Source: Deltaproteobacteria bacterium
GTDB lineage: Bacteria; Myxococcota; Myxococcia; SLRQ01
Direction: 5' to 3'
NCBI GenBank assembly: GCA_029210625.1
Contig: JARGFU010000010.1
Location: 151,408-215,407, forward strand
DNA: 64,000 nt
Below are positions 41,955 through 50,074 of the stretch, piece after piece (position 1 is the first letter of the stretch; every line of letters begins with the position of its first letter). The notes under the pieces were generated by a model that worked only from the letters and a program-made list of their open reading frames with translations, was not told the DNA's origin and made no database searches. A program made the position numbers and the translations under genes.

Positions 41955-42566
41955 ATGGCCGTCGAGCTCGTGAAGGGGGAGGACGGCGTCTCCCGCTGCT
42001 GGTGGGCCACCTCGACGCCCGCCTACGCGGCCTACCACGACCAGGAGTGGGGGCGGCCCACGGCCGATGACCGCTGGCTCTTCGAGAAGATCTGCCTGGA
42101 GGGCTTCCAGGCGGGGCTCTCCTGGCTGACGATCCTCAACAAGCGCGAGCGCTTCCGGGAGGTCTTCGCCGACTTCGAGATCGACCGGGTCGCCCGCTTC
42201 GACCGGCGCTCGGTCGAGCGCCTGATGAAGGACGTGGGCATCGTCCGCAACCGCAAGAAGATCGAGTCGACGATCCACAACGCGAAGCGGGCGCGGGAGC
42301 TGCGGGCCGAGCTCGGCTCCCTGGCGGCCTTCGTCTGGCAGTTCGAGGCGCCGCCGCGCAAGCGGGTCGAGCTCGTCAGCCAGAGCGCCGAGTCGGTGGC
42401 GCTCAGCAAGGCATTGAAGAAGCGCGGCTGGAGCTTCGTCGGCCCCACCACGTTGTACGCCTTCCTGCAGGCCGCGGGCGTGGTGAACGACCACCTGCCG
42501 GGCTGCGCCGCGCGTCAGGGCTGCCTGGACGAGCGCGCCCGCTTCGAGCCGCCTCGCCCGCGGTAG
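41955..42566 (+). CDS. tag: DNA-3-methyladenine glycosylase I
   Basis: A 203-residue base-excision repair enzyme that removes 3-methyladenine. It aligns along its length with E. coli Tag: RCWWATSTPAYAAYHDQEWG at the start, FEKICLEGFQAGLSWLTIL with the catalytic-site Glu, and ALKKRGWSFVGPTTLYAFLQ then VVNDHLPGC at the end. Zinc ligands are probably Cys15, His28, and the His and Cys in NDHLPGC. The start follows the aminotransferase stop by one base. The last 52 bases overlap the convergent downstream gene. No other alkylation-repair gene is close. Confidence 0.95.
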   Translation: MAVELVKGEDGVSRCWWATSTPAYAAYHDQEWGRPTADDRWLFEKICLEGFQAGLSWLTILNKRERFREVFADFEIDRVARFDRRSVERLMKDVGIVRNRKKIESTIHNAKRARELRAELGSLAAFVWQFEAPPRKRVELVSQSAESVALSKALKKRGWSFVGPTTLYAFLQAAGVVNDHLPGCAARQGCLDERARFEPPRPR

Positions 42567-44638
42567 GCGAGCGCGAGGAGCGCCAGGAGCAGCCCGGCCG
42601 CCCCTGGCGAGGGGCCGCCCGCGCTGCAGCCGCAGCCGGGGAAGGCGCCGCACTCGGTGCCGGGGTCGCCGCAATCGCTGTGGACGTCGTCCGGGGGTGG
42701 AGTCGCGACCTCCGGGCAGATGAGGGCGTGATCGCAGAGGTCGCCGGGCTGGCAGTCGGCGCAGTCGAGGCAGCCGGAGCTCGAGTCACAGAACTCTCCC
42801 GCGGCGCAGCCCAGGCGCTCGCAGGCGGGGTCGGCCTCGATCAGGAAGACCGCGCTCGCGACCGGCGAGACGCCGCCGCGCTCGTCGATGGCGGCGAAGC
42901 CCACCGAGACGAGATCCCAGGGCTGCAGGGGGGCGCCGCCGGTCAGCGATGACACCGTCACCGTGGTCGTCGGACCCGCCTGGAGGGGGAGGCGGAGGGG
43001 CCACTCGGTCGGGTCCAGGGAGCAGACCTGGGCCGGAGGGACGAGCCCGTCGTGATCCACGCGATGACAGACGGCGAGCTCCAGGCTGTTGCCCGGCACG
43101 ACCGAGTCCTCGTCCACGGGGTCGGTCAGCTCGATCGTGACGTCGGTGGTGGTCGCCGGGAAGACCTCGTCCAGCGTCGGGCTGCGTACGGTCGGGGGAC
43201 CGGGCAGGGAGCTGAGGGCGTCGAGCCAGAAGGTGCAAGAGGACCAGTCGCTGGTGGCATCCCCGTCCCGGGCCCGCACGCGCACCCGGTGCAGGCCGTT
43301 CTCCCGCAGCCACGCCGGGTCGATGGGGACGCGGGTGAAGGTGCCCGCGTCGAGCTGGGTCACCGAGGTCTGCCCCAGGAGCAGGCCGGTGGGGTGGGTG
43401 CGGAGCTCCAGCTCGATGATGATCGGGTGGCCGGTCTCGGTCTGGCTCAGCGAGACGTCGAGGTGGTCGGGCGTGCCCCGGTAGACGTGCTCGTCGCAGT
43501 CCGCGGCGAGGTCGAGGAGGACGACCTCGGTGGGAGGCTCCGGCGGTCGGATCTGGAAGTGGATGATGTTGCTGAAGGCGCTCTGGCCGCCACAGATGGG
43601 GCCGGTGAGGTTGGCGTAGGCCCGGGCGGCGTAGCTGCGCCCCCACTCCAGGGGTGGATCGACGATCCAGCTCGTGGTCGTTCCGGCGCTCTGCGGGAGG
43701 GCAGGCGAGGTCGCCGAGACGAGCGCGAAGGTGTCGTCGGTCGCCACCTCGAAGTAGAGGTCGGTGGCGCCGCCGTTGGGGTCGGTGGTGTTGTTGGCGA
43801 CGAGCGTCGGCGTGGGGGTGTCGAGCACGGCGCCCTCGGCCGGCGTGACGAGCAGCGGGGCGAGGGGGGCGTCACAGACGCCGTTCACGAAGAAGCTCCA
43901 GTAGCCCGACCAGGGGGAAGCCCGGTCCTCGCCGCAGATCAGGTCGTGCATCCGCACGCGCCAGTAGACGAGGGTGTTCTCCGGGATGCCCGCGGTCACC
44001 CACGAGGTCTGCCCGCCGGCGCCGGCGGCGATCCGTCCGGAGCTCTGGTCGGGGGCGCTCGCCGGGGCGGGGCCCGGGTTCAGGTAGTAGTAGAGCTCGA
44101 ACTCGTATTCAGGGGAGCTGCCGGGGCTGACACCCTGGTTCACGGTCAGGGTGGGCGCCACCGTCGTGACGATCGCCCCGTCGGGTGGGGCGACCTGCTG
44201 GGGGGTCGAGGGGACGATGGCGACCGGTCGGACCGTGAGGCCGAGGGAGAGGCCGGTGCAGGCGTTCTGATCGTCGCAGGCCTGGACGACGATCGTGTAC
44301 TGGAGGACCGGCGAGCAGGTGCCCTGGCCGAGGACCCAGCTCCACTCCCCGGTGGCGGGCGCGTAGCTGCCATACCCGGTGAGGTTGCCGGCGGCGTCGA
44401 AGACCCCGACGGTGATGTTCACCGTGGCGCCCTCGGGATCGACGCTCGCGATCTGGAGGGTGAGGGTGTCGCCCTCGCTGGCGGTCCGCTGATCGCCGTC
44501 GAGGAGCTGGTTGCCCAGGGCGTCGGTGAGCGTCAGCAGCGGCGGCTGGTTCTGGGCCCGGGCCGCGCCGGGCAGGGCCAGCAGGAGCCCGAGGAAGAGG
44601 ACCACCTCGCCCGGTGTCCGTCGCTTCTCCTTCCTCAT
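42515..44638 (-). CDS. Secreted FN3-type protein with EGF-like Cys segment and MYXO-CTERM-like tail
   Basis: A 707-residue exported protein (signal ending GAARA-QNQ). Repeated beta domains cover residues 20-600: one opens QPPLLTLTDALGNQ, others have a YEFELYYY or YFEVATDDTF strand followed by VYWRVRMHD or YAARAYANL, as in FN3-like modules. Residues 610-665 are Cys-rich (CERLGCAAGEFCDSSSGC). The end has GCGCSAGGPS, a Leu/Ala helix and a basic tail, i.e. a MYXO-CTERM-like signal. The ATG at 44638 follows GGGGAGGCGAGC; the frame is open further upstream without a signal peptide. Function unknown. Confidence 0.8.
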   Translation of the reverse strand: MRKEKRRTPGEVVLFLGLLLALPGAARAQNQPPLLTLTDALGNQLLDGDQRTASEGDTLTLQIASVDPEGATVNITVGVFDAAGNLTGYGSYAPATGEWSWVLGQGTCSPVLQYTIVVQACDDQNACTGLSLGLTVRPVAIVPSTPQQVAPPDGAIVTTVAPTLTVNQGVSPGSSPEYEFELYYYLNPGPAPASAPDQSSGRIAAGAGGQTSWVTAGIPENTLVYWRVRMHDLICGEDRASPWSGYWSFFVNGVCDAPLAPLLVTPAEGAVLDTPTPTLVANNTTDPNGGATDLYFEVATDDTFALVSATSPALPQSAGTTTSWIVDPPLEWGRSYAARAYANLTGPICGGQSAFSNIIHFQIRPPEPPTEVVLLDLAADCDEHVYRGTPDHLDVSLSQTETGHPIIIELELRTHPTGLLLGQTSVTQLDAGTFTRVPIDPAWLRENGLHRVRVRARDGDATSDWSSCTFWLDALSSLPGPPTVRSPTLDEVFPATTTDVTIELTDPVDEDSVVPGNSLELAVCHRVDHDGLVPPAQVCSLDPTEWPLRLPLQAGPTTTVTVSSLTGGAPLQPWDLVSVGFAAIDERGGVSPVASAVFLIEADPACERLGCAAGEFCDSSSGCLDCADCQPGDLCDHALICPEVATPPPDDVHSDCGDPGTECGAFPGCGCSAGGPSPGAAGLLLALLALAYRGRGGSKRARSSRQP

Positions 44639-44735
44639 GCTCGCCTCCCCGTTCCTCTGCCCCCCATCGTAGGCAGGTCGGCCCCGCCACGGCCACCGCC
44701 CCCCGGGTCGCCGAGCTGGTATCGTCGGGTGAGAG

Positions 44736-45197
44736 ATGAAGGCCTGGCTCTCCAAGATCCTGGCGGGCGCCGCCGCGGAGGCCGGCGCCGAGGCCACCCG
44801 GCGCGGGCTGCAGAAGCTCGACGAGAGCCCGGAGGAGGCCCTGAAGCGGGAGCAGCGCGCGAAGCGACGGCGGGCCTGGCTCCTCCTCGGGGGCGGGGCC
44901 ATCGGGCTGGTCCTGGTGATCGGCCTGATGAGCGCGGTGCTGGAGTGGATCCTCCTGGCGGGCTTCGCCGCCGCCGCCGGCTACGGGGGCTGGCTGCTGC
45001 TGCGGCCGAAGGTGCGGCAGCTCACGGCGGCCCGGAGCGAGCGGCGGGCGGCGCTCGCGGCGAAGGAGGCCGAGGCCGAGGCGGCGCGCGAGGCCGAGGC
45101 CGCCGTGCGCGAGGCCGCCGCCGCGCGGGAGGCGAAGCAGCAGGCCCTCGAGGACGAGCTCGCCGCGCTCAAGGCCCGCTCGGGCCGCGAGGACTGA
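44736..45197 (+). CDS. Membrane protein with C-terminal coiled coil, unknown function
   Basis: A 153-residue protein. An amphipathic start (MKAWLSKILAGAAAEAGAEA) and a basic stretch (KREQRAKRRR) precede two hydrophobic segments (about 48-67 and 70-89), and residues 95-150 are an Ala/Glu/Arg-rich coiled coil (EAEAEAAREAEAAVREAAAA). No family is recognised. It lies 90 bases before the kinase gene on the same strand and diverges from the MYXO-CTERM gene. Codon bias is typical of the region, so it is probably real. Confidence 0.6.
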   Translation: MKAWLSKILAGAAAEAGAEATRRGLQKLDESPEEALKREQRAKRRRAWLLLGGGAIGLVLVIGLMSAVLEWILLAGFAAAAGYGGWLLLRPKVRQLTAARSERRAALAAKEAEAEAAREAEAAVREAAAAREAKQQALEDELAALKARSGRED

Positions 45198-45287
45198 AGC
45201 GTCCTCGTCTGGCGCGCGAAGTCCGCGAGATCATTCGTGCCCGCGCCCTTTGTTCCGGCGGATCCGGTGGTAGAGTCCCAACTAGCG

Positions 45288-46934
45288 ATGACGGATCGCC
45301 CCCCCTTCCAGCCGCAGGTCTTCGGGCACTACTACCTGCTCGAGCACATCGCCTATGGAGGCATGGCCGAGATCTATCGGGCCAAGTCCTTCGGCGCCTC
45401 GGGATTCGAGCGCGAGCTGGTCCTGAAGCGGGTGCTCGAGAAGCTGATCGAGAACCCCGACTTCCTCCGGATGCTGGTGAACGAGGCGAAGCTCACCGCC
45501 ACCCTCCAGCACGGCAACATCGCCCAGGTCTTCGAGCTGGGGCTCGAGAAGGGCGTCTACTTCATGACCATGGAGTACGTGGAGGGGGTGAGCCTCAAGG
45601 CCCTCCTGCGCCGGGTCTCCAAGGCCGGAGAGCGGCTCACCCCGCAGATCGGCGCCTACCTGATCCTGCAGATCGCCCGGGGCCTGCACTACGCCCACGA
45701 GAAGAGCGATCCCATGGGGAAGCCCCTGGGGATCGTCCACTGCGACATCTCTCCCGAGAACATCGTCGTCGGCTACGACGGCAACGTGAAGATCGTCGAC
45801 TTCGGCATCGCCCGCGCCCAGTCCGCCTTCTCCAACTACAAGGAGGGGATGGTCATGGGGAAGTTCAACTACGTGGCCCCCGAGCAGGCCATGGGACGCC
45901 CCCTCGACCGGCGCGCCGACATCTTCTCCACCGGCATCCTCCTCTACGAGGCCCTCACCGGGCAGCATCCCTTCGGCCGCAAGGGCGACGTCGACACCCT
46001 GGTGCGGATCGCCCGCTTCCAGAAGGGCGAGGTGGTGCCGCCCGAGCAGGCGGCGCCCGGGCTTCCCAAGGAGCTCTCCGAGATCTGCATGACCGCCATG
46101 GCGCACGATCTCCAGGAGCGCTACGCCACCGCGCAGAACCTGGCCGAGGCTCTCGGTGGCTACCTCCGGGCGATCCCCACGGCGCTGCTCCACGATCAGC
46201 TCAAGGATCTGCTCCACGATCGCTTCGCCCAGGACATCGCCACCCGCCGCAGCGCCCGCGAGCAGGATCCGAGGATCATCGGCGAGCTGCAGCGCAAGCG
46301 GGCCGTGATGGTCGACGACTCGGGTGAGTTCGGCGCGCTGGCCGCCAAGGAGCCGGTCGCCGAGCCCCCGGAGAAGGGCAAGGGCAAGGGCGCCCTCCTG
46401 GGCGGAATCGGGCTCGTGCTGGGCCTGGCCCTGGGCCTCGGCGGTGCGCTGGCGATGCGGCCGCCGCCCGCGTCGGTGCTCTTCGTGACCTCCGATCCGG
46501 CCGGCGCGACGGTGAAGCTCGAGGGCTCGGCGCGGGGTGAGACCCCGGTGGCCGTCGAGCTCGAGGAGGGGACGCCCTACCTGCTCCAGCTCGACCTCGC
46601 GAACCACGAGCCCTGGCAGGAGACCTTCACCGCCGAGGGCGCGCTCGTCGAGAAGAGCGCGACCCTGAAGGCGAAGACCGCCCGCCTCGAGGTCGTCTCC
46701 CAGCCCGAGGGTGCCCGGGTGCAGATCGACGGTGAGGACCGGGGCGTGACCCCCGTCTCGCTCGAGCTGCCCATCGGCACCGAGCACGTGGTGCGGATCA
46801 GCCGCGGGACGGTGACCGAGGAGCGCCGGGTGAACCTCTCCGGCGCCGGGACCCGGCTGCAGGTCGAGTTCAGCGCGGCCGGGAAGCCGGCGCCGGGCAA
46901 GTCACCCCCGAAGCGGCGGAAGCGGGGCCGCTAG
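45288..46934 (+). CDS. Membrane Ser/Thr protein kinase with two PEGA domains
   Basis: A 548-residue Hanks-type kinase. Residues 14-290 are the kinase domain: Gly-loop AYGGMAEIYRA, Lys47, Glu66, catalytic HCDISPEN (Asp153, Asn158), DFG at 171-173 and VAPEQ. The catalytic loop has HCD instead of HRD, so the usual Arg is Cys, but the catalytic Asp is kept. A membrane helix (about 364-386) leads to two PEGA domains outside the cytoplasm (SVLFVTSDPAGATVKL and RLEVVSQPEGARVQI). ATG 45288 gives the normal N-terminus; GTG 45237 is a longer alternative. It probably relays an envelope signal. A SpoIID-type gene follows after eight bases. Confidence 0.9.
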   Translation: MTDRPPFQPQVFGHYYLLEHIAYGGMAEIYRAKSFGASGFERELVLKRVLEKLIENPDFLRMLVNEAKLTATLQHGNIAQVFELGLEKGVYFMTMEYVEGVSLKALLRRVSKAGERLTPQIGAYLILQIARGLHYAHEKSDPMGKPLGIVHCDISPENIVVGYDGNVKIVDFGIARAQSAFSNYKEGMVMGKFNYVAPEQAMGRPLDRRADIFSTGILLYEALTGQHPFGRKGDVDTLVRIARFQKGEVVPPEQAAPGLPKELSEICMTAMAHDLQERYATAQNLAEALGGYLRAIPTALLHDQLKDLLHDRFAQDIATRRSAREQDPRIIGELQRKRAVMVDDSGEFGALAAKEPVAEPPEKGKGKGALLGGIGLVLGLALGLGGALAMRPPPASVLFVTSDPAGATVKLEGSARGETPVAVELEEGTPYLLQLDLANHEPWQETFTAEGALVEKSATLKAKTARLEVVSQPEGARVQIDGEDRGVTPVSLELPIGTEHVVRISRGTVTEERRVNLSGAGTRLQVEFSAAGKPAPGKSPPKRRKRGR

Positions 46935-46942
46935 GACGAGCC

Positions 46943-48670
46943 GTGCGTCGCCTCGCCCTCCTCCTCGTCCCGCTGCTGCTGCCCTGGATGGCGGTGGCGG
47001 CGGAGGCCGCCGGCACGCCGCCGCCCTCCATCGACGCCTCCACCCGGCGACCCTCGCCTCCGAAGCTGGAGGGCGCGCCCGAGGATCCCCTCGACCGCCT
47101 GAACCGGCCCGCCCTCGATCTCGCCCCCGGGGAGGAGCCCCGGATCACCGTGCGCCTGATGCGCGGGCAGCCCCGGGTTCGCCTGCGCGCGGTGGGCGGC
47201 GGGCTGGCCGCCTCCCTGCGCGCCGGGGGCGTCGAGGGCAAGTCCCTCCACCTGCCCGCCGAGGTCTGGCTCACCGTCGGCCTCGAGCAGCACGCCCGGG
47301 GCAAGCGCCAGCAGTTTCCCGTGGTGGCCGAGCTCCCCCCCGACGAGGCCGCGGCCCTCGAGGCCGTCGTCCGGGAGTGGAAGGGCCGGGACGAGGCGGT
47401 GAAGATCGTCGAGGTCGGCTCGGTCTTCGGCCTCGCCGGGCGGGTCATCGACACCCGCCAGACCCTCGTGCTGATCGACGGCCCCGGCAGCGCGCAGTGG
47501 GCGAGCGCGGCCTCGGACCGGGTCGCCGCGGTCCTCGGGCGGCCGCCGGACCTCTACGAGAAGGTGCTCGAGCGGGCCTCCGGGGAGCTCACCCTGATCC
47601 GCGAGGATGGCAGCCCGGTGGCCACGGCCGAGAGCCTGGCCAGCTTCCGGGCCGAGGGTGAGGAGAGCTACCTGGAGATCGACGAGGTCGAGTACGGGCG
47701 GGGCTACGACTGGCACGGCCGCGAGCGGCGCTCCTTCTTCGGGACGGTGCACGTCGCGGCGGGCCCCGAGGGGCTCACCGTGGTCAACGAGGTCGGCCTC
47801 GAGACCCTCCTGCGCGGCGTCGTTCCCGCGGAGACCTTCGCCTCGGCCCACGCCGAGGCCCTCGCCGCCCAGGCGGTCACGGCGCGGGGCGAGATCCTGG
47901 CCAAGGTGGGCACCCGCCACCTCGGCGAGCCCACCCTCCTCTGCGCCGAGCAGCACTGCCAGGTCTACAAGGGCACCACGGCGAGCACCGCCGCCACCGA
48001 CGCCGCGGTGAAGCGGACCCGGGGCAAGGTGCTGGTCGAGGAGGACGGCAGCCTGGTGCACGCCGTCTACTCGGCCGTCTGCGGTGGGCACACCGAGAAC
48101 AACGAGGTGGTCTGGGGGGGCGCCTCCCGCCCGGCCCTGCGCGGGCGCCTGGACTTCCCGGCCGAGGGCGAGTGGCTGCGCTACGCCGCCGGCATCGGGG
48201 AGCGGGATCTGGGCAGCTGGCTGGCGGCCTCTCCCCCGGCCTGGTGCAACCGCTCCTCCTTCCGCAACGCCTCCAAGTTCCGGTGGACGAAGCGGATGAG
48301 CGCCGCCGACGTGAACCGCCGGGTGGCTCACCTGGGCGTGGGTGAGGTGAAGGCCCTGGAGGTCTCGGGCCGGGGCGTCTCCGGCCGGGTGAAGGCCCTG
48401 AAGATCGTGGGCAGCCGCCGCACCGTCACCGTCCACCGCGAGTTGCCGGTCCGCCGGCTCTTCGGCAACCTGAACAGCGGAATGTTCGTCGTGGCCGGGG
48501 AGAAGGACGCGAGCGGGAAGATCGCCACCTGGGTCTTCACCGGCGGGGGCTGGGGCCACGGCGTGGGGATGTGTCAGGTGGGCGCCATCGGCATGGCCGA
48601 GGCGGGACACGATCACGAGACGATCCTGCGGCACTACTACAACGGAGCGCGCATCCAGCGAATCTATTGA
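46943..48670 (+). CDS. SpoIID/LytB domain protein
   Basis: A 575-residue exported protein (signal ending AEAAG). The SpoIID/LytB region covers about residues 245-575: EVGLETLLRGVVPAE, LAAQAVTARGEI, VYSAVCGGHTENNEVVWGG and the end TGGGWGHGVGMCQVGAIGMA then YYNGARIQRIY are family marks. SpoIID-type proteins cleave or modify peptidoglycan glycan strands, or enhance amidases; the GGGWGHGVGMCQ motif is part of the active face. The start is GTG 46943. It sits eight bases after the PEGA kinase and overlaps the thioesterase gene (TGATG). Confidence 0.9.
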   Translation: MRRLALLLVPLLLPWMAVAAEAAGTPPPSIDASTRRPSPPKLEGAPEDPLDRLNRPALDLAPGEEPRITVRLMRGQPRVRLRAVGGGLAASLRAGGVEGKSLHLPAEVWLTVGLEQHARGKRQQFPVVAELPPDEAAALEAVVREWKGRDEAVKIVEVGSVFGLAGRVIDTRQTLVLIDGPGSAQWASAASDRVAAVLGRPPDLYEKVLERASGELTLIREDGSPVATAESLASFRAEGEESYLEIDEVEYGRGYDWHGRERRSFFGTVHVAAGPEGLTVVNEVGLETLLRGVVPAETFASAHAEALAAQAVTARGEILAKVGTRHLGEPTLLCAEQHCQVYKGTTASTAATDAAVKRTRGKVLVEEDGSLVHAVYSAVCGGHTENNEVVWGGASRPALRGRLDFPAEGEWLRYAAGIGERDLGSWLAASPPAWCNRSSFRNASKFRWTKRMSAADVNRRVAHLGVGEVKALEVSGRGVSGRVKALKIVGSRRTVTVHRELPVRRLFGNLNSGMFVVAGEKDASGKIATWVFTGGGWGHGVGMCQVGAIGMAEAGHDHETILRHYYNGARIQRIY

Positions 48671-49170
48671 TGGAGCCGAAGACCCCGAAGCAGTCCCGGG
48701 TGGAGATGACGGAGATCGTCCTGCCCACCCACACCAATCGCTTCGGTACCGTCTTCGGCGGCCAGATCACGGCCTGGATCGACATCGCCGGCGGCGTCGC
48801 GGCCATGCGCCACGCCGGCAGCCTGGCGGTGACCGCCTCGATGGATCAGCTCCACTTCCTCCACGGAGCGAAGACCGGTGACATCGTCGTGCTGCGGGCG
48901 CAGGTGAACTACGCCGGGCGCACCTCGATGGAGGTGGGGGTGAGGGTCGACAGCGAGAACCCCATCACCGGAGAGCAGCACCACACCGCGACGGCCTACC
49001 TGACCTTCGTCGCGGTGGACGAGGAGGGGCAGCCGCGCGCGGTGCCCGCCCTCGAGCCGATCACGGAAGACGAGCGACGAAGGCACGAGAAGGCCCGGCG
49101 GCGCCGGGAGCAGCGGCTGGCCGATCGGCGGGAGGCCGTCGAGCGGGCGAGGCGCAAGGGGGACGTATGA
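48670..49170 (+). CDS. Hotdog acyl-CoA thioesterase
   Basis: A 166-residue hotdog-fold thioesterase. [25 protein letters not shown] covers the catalytic region of YciA/BACH-type acyl-CoA hydrolases, with the expected Asp in WIDIAGG, and [19 protein letters not shown] follows. The tail is a basic Arg-rich helix ([20 protein letters not shown]), longer than usual. The ATG at 48670 overlaps the SpoIID stop. It hydrolyses acyl-CoA; chain-length preference cannot be read. Confidence 0.9.
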   Translation: MEPKTPKQSRVEMTEIVLPTHTNRFGTVFGGQITAWIDIAGGVAAMRHAGSLAVTASMDQLHFLHGAKTGDIVVLRAQVNYAGRTSMEVGVRVDSENPITGEQHHTATAYLTFVAVDEEGQPRAVPALEPITEDERRRHEKARRRREQRLADRREAVERARRKGDV

Positions 49171-49712
49171 GCGAGCTCTATCTCGCAGGGAGGCTCGAGC
49201 TGCTGCAGGACGACATCACGCAGCTCGAGGTCGACGCGATCGTCAACGCGGCGAACACCAGCCTGATGGGCGGCGGCGGCGTCGACGGCGCGATCCACGA
49301 CGCCGCGGGGCCGAGGCTGCTGGAGGCCTGCGCCTCGCTGGGGGGCTGCCCCTGCGGAGAGGCGAGGGTCACCGAGGGCTTCGACCTGCCAGCGCGCTGG
49401 GTGATCCACGCGGTGGGACCCCAGTGGCGGGGTGGGGCCGCCCGGGAGGCCGAGCTCCTCGAGAGCGCCTACCGGGCCAGCCTGCGGCGGGCCGTGGAGG
49501 TCGGCGCCCGGAGCGTGGCCTTCCCGGCGATCTCCACGGGCATCTACGCCTACCCGCTGGAGGCGGCGACCCTGATCGCCCTCTCGACGATCGCGAGCGC
49601 CCTGGAGGACGCCCCCTCGATCGAGCGGGTCATCGCCGTGGCCTTCAGCGCCCGGGTCCACGCCGCCTACCGCCGGGCGGCCGAGCACCTCTTCGGCGCG
49701 CCCGAGGCCTGA
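49167..49712 (+). CDS. Macro domain protein (O-acetyl-ADP-ribose deacetylase-like)
   Basis: A 181-residue single macro domain. [21 protein letters not shown] is the ADP-ribose-binding loop with the catalytic Asn and Asp, [20 protein letters not shown] and [12 protein letters not shown] complete the pocket. This is the MacroD/YmdB type that removes acetyl from O-acetyl-ADP-ribose or ADP-ribose from proteins. It overlaps the thioesterase by four bases (ATGA), so the two are co-translated. No ADP-ribosyltransferase gene is nearby. Confidence 0.93.
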   Translation: MSELYLAGRLELLQDDITQLEVDAIVNAANTSLMGGGGVDGAIHDAAGPRLLEACASLGGCPCGEARVTEGFDLPARWVIHAVGPQWRGGAAREAELLESAYRASLRRAVEVGARSVAFPAISTGIYAYPLEAATLIALSTIASALEDAPSIERVIAVAFSARVHAAYRRAAEHLFGAPEA

Positions 49713-49716
49713 GGCT

Positions 49717-50007
49717 TCAGCCGGCGGAGGTCTCGGTGACGACCAGGCCGGCCGGGTACTCGTCGGTCTCCGCCTGGTGGCGCGTGATCTCACCCTTGAC
49801 GATGACCGTCGTGCCGACGTCGTCGACGCAGCGCAGGGTCACGGCCGTCCCCACCGGGAGGAGCTCCTCGGTGAGCACCAGCATCGAGCGGTCGTTCATG
49901 TCGTGACCGGGTCCGGAGAGGGACCCGCCCGGGTGCTCGAGGGTCACCTCGCAGTCGACGCGAATGCGGGGGCTCTTGCGCTGCTCGTCGCTCTTGGAAT
50001 CGCTCAT
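49717..50007 (-). CDS. PilZ domain protein
   Basis: A 96-residue protein with the c-di-GMP-binding start RKSPRIRVDCEVTL (RxxxR element), a later HDMNDRSMLVL strand in the D/NxSxxG position and a final ITRHQAETDEYPAGLVV strand. The second motif is NDRSM rather than D/NxSxxG, so c-di-GMP binding may be reduced. The start at 50007 follows TTAGGATG; upstream in-frame Met codons lie in the divergent promoter region. Five bases lie between it and the macro gene tail. Confidence 0.8.
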   Translation of the reverse strand: MSDSKSDEQRKSPRIRVDCEVTLEHPGGSLSGPGHDMNDRSMLVLTEELLPVGTAVTLRCVDDVGTTVIVKGEITRHQAETDEYPAGLVVTETSAG

Positions 50008-50074
50008 CGGGCCACATCCTAACCCGGAACCGGAGATGGGAGGGGAGGGCTCCGCTTGTGCTATTAGCCAGGGG

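Noticed and set aside
45741..45766. Possible inactive pseudokinase because of HCD instead of HRD
   Set aside because: Lysine, glutamate, catalytic Asp, Asn and DFG are all present, and the Arg of HRD is not needed for catalysis itself.
43052..46327. A 1091-codon plus-strand frame across the MYXO-CTERM gene, the coiled-coil gene and the kinase
   Set aside because: It runs through three well-supported genes in other frames and yields Arg/Gly/Pro-rich sequence; a shadow of base composition.
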